Assembly: GCA_964477295.1 (NCBI GenBank)
Contig: CAYZEZ010000184.1
Span: forward strand, 1 to 10,185
Direction of reading: 5' to 3'
Origin: CAYZEZ01 sp964477295
GTDB taxonomy: Bacteria; Bacteroidota; Bacteroidia; Bacteroidales; SM23-62
DNA length: 10,185 nt
In this document: piece by piece, positions 1-6,091 of the stretch
Position numbering within the stretch: the stretch's first letter is position 1
How the letters are laid out: every line of letters starts with the position of its first letter
Notes under the pieces: generated by a model
Seen by the model: the letters and a program-made list of their open reading frames with translations, nothing else
Told to the model about the DNA's origin: nothing
Database searches by the model: none
Made by a program: the position numbers and the translations under genes

Positions 1-101
1 ATCATGACAATGAAGACCGCGGTGAAAGGTATGGCAATTATCCAGTATACTTTTTCAGCTACCAGCAAGCCCTGCCACCAGGTTTCGAATAAAAATTCCA
101 T
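1..101 (-). CDS. Hypothetical membrane protein, N-terminal part only
   Basis: An open frame of 33 codons begins with ATG at 101 and runs off the left edge of the window. Its N-terminus, MEFLFETWWQGLLVAEK, is an amphipathic and aromatic stretch. It is followed by a hydrophobic run (VYWIIAIPF then TAVFIVM) that looks like a first transmembrane helix or signal anchor. No Shine-Dalgarno sequence is visible, as expected in Bacteroidota. From memory it resembles the start of Bacteroidota membrane proteins with a C-terminal NfeD/OB-fold-like domain, but too little is present to assign a family. It is separated from the sulfur operon by about 170 bp and a terminator-like hairpin, so it is probably a separate transcription unit. 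Confidence 0.55.
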   Translation of the reverse strand, partial: MEFLFETWWQGLLVAEKVYWIIAIPFTAVFIVM

Positions 102-224
102 AAGCTTACAATTTGTATCTAAAAATAATAAAAAGGATGTAAAAATATACCAGTTCAGAATTAAATAATCTATTTATACTGAAATCTTCTGTTGTGGGGG
201 TTATGCCAGAATTTATCTGCAATA

Positions 225-246
225 AAACCGCCCACCAGGGCTTTTT
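225..246 (-). terminator. Probable rho-independent terminator of the Qmo/Hdr-like operon
   Basis: Read on the minus strand, GCCC-TGGT-GGGC forms a short hairpin preceded by AAAAA and followed by GGTTTTATT. It lies about 25 nt beyond the stop codon of the last operon gene. The stem is only four GC pairs, with possible A-T extension around a GG bulge, so it is a modest terminator. The position fits the end of the operon. Confidence 0.5.
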
Positions 247-270
247 AAGGTAATCTTCCCGTGTTTTCTG

Positions 271-1395
271 TTACTCCTGTAAAAAATGCAGGAACAGCGC
301 CACCGGGCGGTAGACGGCATGTGCAAACTTGGAGAAGACGAGCAGCAAAACGAGCTCCATGGAGATTACGGTATGAATAATGAACATTACCTGGTTGGTC
401 ATGGTATCGGCGCCTAAGAAAACAGCTACCTCGAGCCAGAACCCTGTAAAGCCGGCCAGCCATATAAAAACCAGGAAAAACCAGTCGGCAAGGCTGCTTT
501 TAGCATAAAACCGGGTAGGTTTGGTCAACCTGTACCAGAGAGCCAGCGTGGCCCCGTACATCATCATCAGGCCGGAAACGGTCCCCAGTATCCTCGATGG
601 CCACCAGACATCGGTCGCCGGGTCCTTTAAAATAAAATCCAGTATGGTGGCCAGCAGCAATCCAAGGAATCCCATCATGATCGTCCAGTGGACAAACCAG
701 GGCTTCACAAACCACGGTCTGGGCGACCAGTAAGCATCATCCTGTGTATCACACTCCCTGTACCTTCTCATGGTTGCAAGCTCACCAGCTGTCTTCACAA
801 TGGCCTTCCATATTCTTGCCGGCAATCCTGATCCGTCTGATTCTTTCAAGGGTTTTTGCTTTGATATCCCCCTTAACATTTTAAACAATCCAAATGCCGT
901 GATAACCCCAATGAAAATAAATATATACGTCCCCAGGTCATGAACCACATCAAACGGGAGCAGGTTGAATATCCAGCGGCTCACCTCATGATCCGGTTTA
1001 ATGGTCATCAGGAAGGAAAACAGAACCACGGCAATAACCAGGGTGATCGCGATAAAGGCAAAAGGCCTGCGGAACATCAACCGGGTAAGTCCCGTCGGTT
1101 CATAATGAGCAATGGCATACCTGCGCAGGGCAGCGACATAATCTCCGGGCTCCGCCTCACGCGGACAGGTCTGGGAACATTCGCCGCAACCATAGCACAA
1201 CCATATCTCCTTGCTCGACAAGATCTTATCTTTCATCCCCAGCATGCCATAGCGTATCAGGTTCCTCGGGAAAAAAGCATTCTCCTCCGACAACTCACAA
1301 ATAGCAGTACAATTGCCGCAACTGTAACACGCATTGAAATCCACCGTTCCATAGGATTGAATTTCCTTCGCCAGCCTTAGATCCAGTACAGCCAT
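271..1395 (-). CDS. qmoC: QmoC-like protein: HdrC-type 4Fe-4S domain fused to membrane cytochrome b (HdrE-like)
   Basis: A 374-residue membrane electron-transfer subunit. The N-terminal soluble part has two CxxCxxCxxxC motifs (C23, C26, C29, C33 and C67, C70, C73, C77), the HdrC arrangement for two [4Fe-4S] clusters. The rest holds about six transmembrane helices (around 111-131, 152-173, 233-256, 268-290, 302-326 and 334-360), as in the HdrE/NarI-type cytochrome b family. H341 and H359 are 18 residues apart in the last helix, as in one haem-ligand pair of NarI; H236 and H152 are further candidates. The HdrC-HdrE fusion is the defining feature of QmoC, which passes electrons between menaquinone and HdrA-like subunits. 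It is the last gene of the operon and starts 2 nt after the winged-helix gene. The fold and the fusion are clear. Calling it QmoC rather than a generic HdrCE fusion is inference. Confidence 0.85.
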   Translation of the reverse strand: MAVLDLRLAKEIQSYGTVDFNACYSCGNCTAICELSEENAFFPRNLIRYGMLGMKDKILSSKEIWLCYGCGECSQTCPREAEPGDYVAALRRYAIAHYEPTGLTRLMFRRPFAFIAITLVIAVVLFSFLMTIKPDHEVSRWIFNLLPFDVVHDLGTYIFIFIGVITAFGLFKMLRGISKQKPLKESDGSGLPARIWKAIVKTAGELATMRRYRECDTQDDAYWSPRPWFVKPWFVHWTIMMGFLGLLLATILDFILKDPATDVWWPSRILGTVSGLMMMYGATLALWYRLTKPTRFYAKSSLADWFFLVFIWLAGFTGFWLEVAVFLGADTMTNQVMFIIHTVISMELVLLLVFSKFAHAVYRPVALFLHFLQE

Positions 1396-1397
1396 AA

Positions 1398-1682
1398 TTA
1401 TTTTTTCAATTGGTAATAATAATATTCGTCCATGTCGTCCAGGTCCCCTGTCTCAACCACTCCATACTTCCTGAGCGACATAAGGTAATAGGTCACCTCA
1501 GCCGGACTCAGGTCAAGCTCGCCCGCCAGCTCAGGAATGGTTTTCGGGCCTCCCTCAAGCGCAGTGCGGATGGCCCGTTTCATCCTGTTAAACTGTTTTA
1601 ACTCTTCTTTTACCATGGTTGGGACCTGGCGCTCTTTTTTCACCAGGTCAATGGTCCGGGCAGTTGCAGTTTTCTTTTCCAT
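1398..1682 (-). CDS. Small winged helix-turn-helix protein inside the Hdr/Qmo-like operon
   Basis: A 94-residue protein with a basic N-terminal extension, then an ArsR/MarR-like winged helix. Helices lie around 24-43, and the helix-turn-helix is at about 48-70 (TIPELAGELDLSPAEVTYYL), followed by a short wing (KYGVVETGD). The tail is acidic and tyrosine-rich (DLDDMDEYYYYQL). It has no cysteines, so there is no sign of metal or redox sensing. It starts 4 nt after the QmoB-like gene and ends 2 nt before the QmoC-like gene, so it is translated together with the enzyme subunits. It could be a local regulator, or a small accessory or structural protein that has reused the fold. The sequence does not decide between these. 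Confidence 0.8.
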   Translation of the reverse strand: MEKKTATARTIDLVKKERQVPTMVKEELKQFNRMKRAIRTALEGGPKTIPELAGELDLSPAEVTYYLMSLRKYGVVETGDLDDMDEYYYYQLKK

Positions 1683-1686
1683 GATT

Positions 1687-3405
1687 TTAAACAGTTGCTA
1701 AAAGTGAATCTATCATTCCTTCAATCTCATCATTAGTATAACCGATCAGGTCGATGGCATCGGCCGGGCAAACCGGCGTGCACATGCCACAGCCTTTACA
1801 ATTTGATGAGATAACCATGGCAACCTGCTTCCCTTTATGTTCTTCCATTTTGATTGCATCGAAAGGACACACTGTCGAACACAGGTCACACCAGGTGCAG
1901 CTGGCCGGATCGACATATGCGATGGTCGGCTCAAGCTCGATCTTTTCATCATGCAATAGGGCATGAGTTTTGGCCACTGCCGATAGTCCCGATTTAATGG
2001 ACTCCGGAATGCTCTTGGGCCCCTGGCATGCACCGGCAATAAAAATCCCGTCCATCACCGTCTCCACAGGCCTCAGCTTGGGATGGACCTCATTAAAGAA
2101 TTTATCCCTTCCTATGGGGGCCTTAAACAGTTCTGCTATTTTTTCATATCCGTCAGACGGGACCATCCCGGTAACAAGCACCAGCAGGTCCGGACGCATT
2201 TCCAGCTCCTCATTCATAGTAAGCTGGTCGCGGACCTTAACCAATATTTGCCCGTTCTCAATGTCCACATCCGGCGGGTCATCATCATCAAATTTCACAA
2301 ACAGGTCACCTTTCTTTCCTGCCTCCTCATAAAGTAATTCCTGCTTGCCATACGTGCGCATCTGCCTGTAAAGATGAATGCAATCGATCCCCGGATTTGA
2401 TTTTTTTATCCGGATGGCTGTATCGATCGTTGTAGTACAACAGATCCTTGAGCAGTATTTGTTCTCACCCTCAGTCTGGCAGCTTCCCACACAATAGATA
2501 AAAGCAACCTGCCTTACTTCTCTTCCGTTCCAGGATGAGATGCCACCGTTGCTGTTCATGGCCTCTTTCAGCTCAGGCAGGGTGATAATGGCCGGGTGGT
2601 TCCCGTAACCAAATTCACCTTCAACCGGGGAATAAGGATCAAACCCGGTCGATAATATCACGGCCCCAACGTTTACCTGTTGCTGCTTCCCGGGCTGTGC
2701 AGCCCCTGTGAAATTCAACGTAAAATCTCCCACACTACCGCTTACCGATTTAATCTCAGCACCGGTGCAAAGGTTAATGTTTTCATTCCGTACCAGGTCA
2801 TTTTTCAACTGTTCAACCAGCTCTTTCCCGGTCTTATCGCTCCCCGTCAGCTTTCCCCATTGCATGAGCCTTCCACCCACCTCTTCACTCCTTTCGAACA
2901 GGTACACCTTTGTCCCCAGGGCATCCAGTCCCAGTGCAATCCTCATGCCGGTTACCCCCGCGCCAATCACCGCCACCGAGTTGTCAGCATCGATCCATAT
3001 AGGATCCAGGGCCCGTGCAAACTGCACCCTGGTGATCCCGGCCATAATCAGTTGTATGGCTTTCTCCGTAGCCTCTGCAGGATGGTCGGAATGAGCCCAT
3101 GAAGCCTGCTCACGGATATTTACATGGACATACTGATAGGGATTCAATCCTGCCCTTTTGGCCACATTCCTGAACGTGGGAACATGGAGCTTGGGAGAAC
3201 AGGATGCCACTACCAGACCCTCCAGTTTATTTTCCACAATATCCTCCACCATCTCTTTCTGGGCCGAATCGGCACAGGCAAACATGGTGTTTTTCAGGAT
3301 GTGCACACCCTCTGTACCGGCAATAGCCGCTTCCACCTTTTCGACATCCACCACATCGGAGATGTTCGATCCGCAGTGACATATATAAACACCTATTTTT
3401 TTCAT
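1687..3405 (-). CDS. hdrA: QmoB-like HdrA flavoprotein with two C-terminal 4Fe-4S clusters
   Basis: A 572-residue HdrA-family iron-sulfur flavoprotein. The N-terminal HdrA domain has C9, C11 (ICHCGSNISDVVDV), C44 and C69. The FAD-binding Rossmann motif GAGVTG is at 148-153. An HdrA-type cysteine group follows at C305, C309, C318, C322 and C323, then the second flavin segment DGIFIAGACQGPKSIPES near 452. The C-terminus is a two-cluster ferredoxin domain (C503, C506, C509, C513 and C536, C539, C542, C546). QmoB normally carries an MvhD domain at the C-terminus. That domain is absent here and is encoded by a separate gene two positions upstream. The ATG overlaps the stop of the preceding HdrA-like gene (ATGA), indicating translational coupling. 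The likely role is cytoplasmic electron transfer from or to the QmoC-like subunit. The family is certain; the QmoB designation is inference. Confidence 0.88.
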   Translation of the reverse strand: MKKIGVYICHCGSNISDVVDVEKVEAAIAGTEGVHILKNTMFACADSAQKEMVEDIVENKLEGLVVASCSPKLHVPTFRNVAKRAGLNPYQYVHVNIREQASWAHSDHPAEATEKAIQLIMAGITRVQFARALDPIWIDADNSVAVIGAGVTGMRIALGLDALGTKVYLFERSEEVGGRLMQWGKLTGSDKTGKELVEQLKNDLVRNENINLCTGAEIKSVSGSVGDFTLNFTGAAQPGKQQQVNVGAVILSTGFDPYSPVEGEFGYGNHPAIITLPELKEAMNSNGGISSWNGREVRQVAFIYCVGSCQTEGENKYCSRICCTTTIDTAIRIKKSNPGIDCIHLYRQMRTYGKQELLYEEAGKKGDLFVKFDDDDPPDVDIENGQILVKVRDQLTMNEELEMRPDLLVLVTGMVPSDGYEKIAELFKAPIGRDKFFNEVHPKLRPVETVMDGIFIAGACQGPKSIPESIKSGLSAVAKTHALLHDEKIELEPTIAYVDPASCTWCDLCSTVCPFDAIKMEEHKGKQVAMVISSNCKGCGMCTPVCPADAIDLIGYTNDEIEGMIDSLLATV

Positions 3406-4700
3406 AATGACAGCTTGTTTAAATAGGTGGCCGTTTCAGCAGAAGCACCTCCTGCACTCAGAATGGTATCCGGGATATCCATTGGCCCGGAAGCCGTACC
3501 GGCCACAAAAACACCTTCCATGGAAGTCATGGAGGGAGACACCATCTCATCGGCCGTATCAATATACCGGTGCTGGTTGGTCAACGGTTTGGTTTCACCG
3601 AACACTTCAAGCACATCCGTATTCGGCAGCAGGCCAACAGACAGTACCACCAGGTCGTGCTCAGCCTCCACCGGGCGGCCTCCGTTCTCAATATCCTCAT
3701 ATTTCAGGACAAGGTCGCCGTCATCCTTCTCAGTGATCCTTGCGATCCTTGATTTTACAAACTCCACACCCATTCCTTTTGTCTGGTCATAAAATTCCTG
3801 GAAACCCTTCCCGAACGCCCTGATATCCATGTAATAAATGGTCACATCCGCCATGGGAAGCGCACCCAGCAGCAACTGGGCCTGCTTGATTGAATACATG
3901 CAGCAGACCTGCGAACAGAGCGGGTTTTCCATGGTATGGTCGCGCGATCCGGCGCACAGGATATAGGCTAAATTATCCGGCACTTTCCCGTCGCCTGGCC
4001 GCAACACCGTATTGAACGGGCGGGTGGGAACCAGCTGCCTTTCCATCTGCATGGAATGAATTACGTTCTTATACTGTCCATAGCCGTATTGCTTCTTTCT
4101 TTCTGCATCGAATAAGTTGTAGCCCGTGGCAAGGATCACGCTCTTTGCCTCCACCGGGATGGCGATCTCTTTCTGGGTGAAATCGATGGCATCGGCGGGA
4201 CAGGCTTTTTCACAGGCCCCGCATAGCGTACAGTTGTCGATGTCGACCGTGGCTATCCTCGGTGAAGCCACGCTGAAAGGAATGTATACCGCTTTTCTTC
4301 CGACCAGGTCATACTGGTACTGGTCTCTTACACTTACGGGACAAGCCTCTTCGCACAGCTGGCATCCCGTGCAATTTTCCTCCACGATATAACGTGGTTT
4401 TTTAATGACGGAACCATGGTATATACCATTGATCCTGTTAAGGTTACGAACCTCGCAATAGGTCATTATCGTAATGTTCGGGTGCCTGGCTGTTTCCGAC
4501 ATTTTGGGTGTGGAAATACAGGCAGAACAGTCCAGTGTGGGAAACACCTTGCTCAGATGTATCATCTTGCCACCGATAGAGTAATCTTTTTCCACCAGCA
4601 GCACCCTGTATCCCATGTTGGCCAGGCTCAGGGAAGCTTCCTCCCCTGCAATCCCTCCCCCGATCACCAGTGTGTCGTACTGTAAGGTCGTTTCATTCAT
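3402..4700 (-). CDS. hdrA: QmoA-like HdrA flavoprotein (shorter HdrA paralogue)
   Basis: A 432-residue HdrA-family flavoprotein without the N-terminal CxC domain of its neighbour; its length is close to that of QmoA. The FAD motif GGGIAG is at 14-19, with the acidic VEKD end of the second strand at 36-39. C58 and C61 (DCSACISTPKM) form a conserved HdrA pair. An inserted ferredoxin domain holds two 4Fe-4S sites (C110, C113, C116, C120 and C157, C160, C163, C167). The HdrA cysteine group LCAGSRD and PLCSQVCCMYSIKQA follows (C249, C262, C266, C267), then the C-terminal flavin segment GVFVAGTASGPMDIPD. It starts 12 nt after the MvhD-like gene and overlaps the next gene by 4 nt. It probably pairs with the QmoB-like protein as the cytoplasmic half of the complex. 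Confidence 0.88.
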   Translation of the reverse strand: MNETTLQYDTLVIGGGIAGEEASLSLANMGYRVLLVEKDYSIGGKMIHLSKVFPTLDCSACISTPKMSETARHPNITIMTYCEVRNLNRINGIYHGSVIKKPRYIVEENCTGCQLCEEACPVSVRDQYQYDLVGRKAVYIPFSVASPRIATVDIDNCTLCGACEKACPADAIDFTQKEIAIPVEAKSVILATGYNLFDAERKKQYGYGQYKNVIHSMQMERQLVPTRPFNTVLRPGDGKVPDNLAYILCAGSRDHTMENPLCSQVCCMYSIKQAQLLLGALPMADVTIYYMDIRAFGKGFQEFYDQTKGMGVEFVKSRIARITEKDDGDLVLKYEDIENGGRPVEAEHDLVVLSVGLLPNTDVLEVFGETKPLTNQHRYIDTADEMVSPSMTSMEGVFVAGTASGPMDIPDTILSAGGASAETATYLNKLSL

Positions 4701-4712
4701 TACATATGTGCA

Positions 4713-5135
4713 TTAAGAATTGGTAACTTCGGCCCCTTCTTTCAGCTCGGACAGGTCTCTTGTGAATGTCTGGACATGTTTCACAAAAGCTTCTGAACAG
4801 ACCGAACATATCGCCGCCATTTTGAGCCGCTTTGGCAGTATCCCTTTTTCAATCATAAGCTTATGGGTAGCGGAGACGATATTGCCGGTGTTGGTTGTAC
4901 ATGTCTCACTATAAGGACAATCTGTCCCGTCGGCTGCGATAAATACCCCGTCAAATCCACTTTCCAGGGCATGCAATATCCACTTTGGCTTTATGCTGCC
5001 TGAACAGGGAACCGTAATGCAGTAAGCCCTGGGAGAATAGTGCATTTTAAGCAATCCTGCCAGGTCGATGGCCGGATCAGAGATTTTTTCAGTAGAAAAG
5101 ATGAGTATTTTAGGCAGTCCCTGCTGGCTGATCAT
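4713..5135 (-). CDS. MvhD/FlpD-like iron-sulfur protein, stand-alone and divergent
   Basis: A 140-residue protein of the family called methyl-viologen-reducing hydrogenase delta subunit. Members pass electrons between a partner and HdrA. The family core is visible as TVPCSGSIKPKWILHAL (C44) followed by SGFDGVFIAADGTDCPYSETC. In typical members the second block reads as GCHxGDCHY. Here only the second of those cysteines is kept (C73), and the first is replaced in AADGTDC. The usual N-terminal cysteine pair is also missing. Other cysteines are C39, C79 and a C-terminal CxxC (C110, C113). The ligand set has therefore changed, and cluster type or presence cannot be assumed. In Qmo complexes this domain is fused to QmoB; here it is a separate gene 2 nt after tusA. 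Confidence 0.75.
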   Translation of the reverse strand: MISQQGLPKILIFSTEKISDPAIDLAGLLKMHYSPRAYCITVPCSGSIKPKWILHALESGFDGVFIAADGTDCPYSETCTTNTGNIVSATHKLMIEKGILPKRLKMAAICSVCSEAFVKHVQTFTRDLSELKEGAEVTNS

Positions 5136-5137
5136 AC

Positions 5138-5389
5138 CTATCCTTTTTTCAGATAGATCCTGAAATAGCCATCTTCCTCGATGACGCCCAGGTATTCATG
5201 TCCTTTTTTAGAAGCCCATTTGGGGATATCCCTTTTGGTTCCTTCATCGGCTGAGAGGACCTCCATAACCTGGCCTGAGGTGATATTGGCGATTTCTTTC
5301 TTTGCTGCCAGCAGCGGGCCGGGACAGGAAGTGCCCCTCGCATCGACCGTAGAGTCGACAGCCATTGCTTTTAATTCATTTGCTTCCAT
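5138..5389 (-). CDS. tusA: TusA-family sulfur carrier protein
   Basis: An 83-residue protein of normal TusA/SirA length with the family signature DARGTSCPGPLLAAKK. C22 of the CPxP motif (C22-P-G-P25) is the residue that carries a persulfide in this family. The second half (GQVMEVLSADEGTKRDIPKWASKKGHEYL) matches the usual TusA fold. TusA proteins are cytoplasmic sulfane-sulfur shuttles used in tRNA thiolation, molybdenum cofactor synthesis or dissimilatory sulfur metabolism. Its place between a DsrE-type protein and an MvhD/HdrA module points to the dissimilatory type of use. The start codon follows a 110-bp gap containing tandem heptamer repeats, and its stop is 2 nt from the next gene. Neither a Shine-Dalgarno sequence nor its own promoter is evident. 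Confidence 0.92.
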   Translation of the reverse strand: MEANELKAMAVDSTVDARGTSCPGPLLAAKKEIANITSGQVMEVLSADEGTKRDIPKWASKKGHEYLGVIEEDGYFRIYLKKG

Positions 5390-5420
5390 TGTCTTAATAT
5401 TTAGAATTACATTTTAATCT

Positions 5421-5495
5421 GAGTTACGAGGTGCGGGATACGAGTTACGAGGTGCTTGTTTTACTTCTTAATTCAAAATTCATTATTCATTATTC
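5421..5495. repeat. Two adjacent arrays of degenerate heptamer repeats
   Basis: In the gap between the DsrE-type gene and tusA are two five-unit arrays with a 7-nt period, separated by 5 nt. On the plus strand, 5421-5455 reads GAGTTAC, GAGGTGC, GGGATAC, GAGTTAC, GAGGTGC (consensus GRGNTRC). 5461-5495 reads TTACTTC, TTAATTC, AAAATTC, ATTATTC, ATTATTC (every unit ends in TTC). Neither array codes for protein. Similar short tandem heptamers are known, as I recall, in intergenic DNA of Bacteroidota and cyanobacteria. Confidence 0.8.
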
Positions 5496-5499
5496 TGAG

Positions 5500-5916
5500 T
5501 TAAATAAACAGGTGCACATCTGCTTCCTGGGCGGAAGTGATGTATTCATTGATCCCGCAGATATCATCTGCCAGCTCATTGAAATCTTCCAGCTTTTCTC
5601 CTCCCCATATCTTTCCCGCCAATCCGCAAATATGAATTTTCACGTTGGTCAGCTCTTTAGCTTCCTTGAAGAATTCCATCCATGATTTAACCTTCAGTCT
5701 TTCGATGGCGGCCCGATATTCATCTTCCTTGTGAGCCAGTTCTGCCATGGTTCCCTTTTCACCTACATTCTCTTTTTTAAATGCATGGGCTCCCATGAGG
5801 AGAACATAGATGTCCACGTCCATGTCATCAGCAGCCGCACCACTAAGGATAACTCCTGCACAGGTTAATTTGTCTACGCTTCCTGAAAACAGCGCCATAG
5901 TCATTTTTTGTGCCAT
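5500..5916 (-). CDS. DsrE/DsrF-like sulfur-relay family protein
   Basis: A 138-residue cytoplasmic protein of the DsrE-like fold. It opens with a strand and glycine turn (MTMALFSGSVDKL), then an AAADDMDVDIYVLLMGAHAF segment like that of DsrE2/DsrE3 proteins. The segment VKIHICGLAGKIWG contains C97, where DsrE2-type proteins carry the sulfur-accepting cysteine. C19 and C120 are the only other cysteines. There are no transmembrane helices. It is the first gene of the operon and lies upstream of tusA; DsrE proteins commonly exchange persulfide sulfur with TusA. It starts 175 bp from the divergent CRP-family gene. The family is well supported. The subtype and the direction of sulfur transfer are inference. 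Confidence 0.8.
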   Translation of the reverse strand: MAQKMTMALFSGSVDKLTCAGVILSGAAADDMDVDIYVLLMGAHAFKKENVGEKGTMAELAHKEDEYRAAIERLKVKSWMEFFKEAKELTNVKIHICGLAGKIWGGEKLEDFNELADDICGINEYITSAQEADVHLFI

Positions 5917-6035
5917 GATTTTTTTATTTTAATTTGAAATTAATCGACGGTTCAAAAGTGACTATTTTGGCTTTTCATTTTTATGTTTTTTGTGTGATAT
6001 AAAATATTTCCCGGGAGTGATTTTGATCCTGTTTT

Positions 6036-6057
6036 AAATGAGACAATTGTCACATTT
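6036..6057. promoter_or_regulatory. CRP-like operator between the divergent crp-family gene and the sulfur operon
   Basis: A 22-bp near-palindrome, AAATGAGA-CAATTG-TCACATTT, with a single mismatched pair. Compared with the classical CRP consensus (AAATGTGA-N6-TCACATTT) it agrees at 15 of the 16 outer positions. Its centre (6046.5) lies 45 bp before the crp-family start codon and 130 bp before the DsrE-type gene. The product of the adjacent gene has the CRP-type recognition residues, so it is the likely binder. No perfect TAnnTTTG element is visible on either side, which fits promoters that depend on an activator. Binding is inferred, not shown. Confidence 0.7.
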
Positions 6058-6091
6058 TAGTTATTTTAGCCTTTTTTAAAGAGCAAAAGAA

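Noticed and set aside
940..1380. 146-codon plus-strand frame opposite the QmoC-like gene
   Set aside because: It is antisense to a gene with clear Fe-S motifs and transmembrane helices, has no motif of its own and an unusual composition; it is a shadow frame.
2680..3102. Long plus-strand frames (up to 140 codons) opposite the QmoB-like gene
   Set aside because: They have a cysteine-, proline- and histidine-rich random composition and are fully covered by a well-supported gene on the other strand.
4100..4260. Possible selenocysteine codon in the HdrA cysteine region
   Set aside because: Both HdrA-like genes encode cysteine at the conserved positions and read without in-frame TGA.
271..5916. 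Classical heterodisulfide reductase (HdrABC) operon
   Set aside because: No HdrB-type CCG domain is encoded; the HdrC part is fused to a membrane cytochrome, which points to the Qmo type.
5953..5968. CAAAA/TTTTG inverted repeat and CACTTTTG as a -7 element for the operon
   Set aside because: The repeat is low-complexity, the -7 match has one mismatch, and no -33 element lies at the right distance.
6015..6030. Possible FNR box (TGAT-TTTG-ATCC) in the divergent intergenic region
   Set aside because: Its outer positions do not match TTGAT-N4-ATCAA, and the nearby CRP-type palindrome is far stronger.
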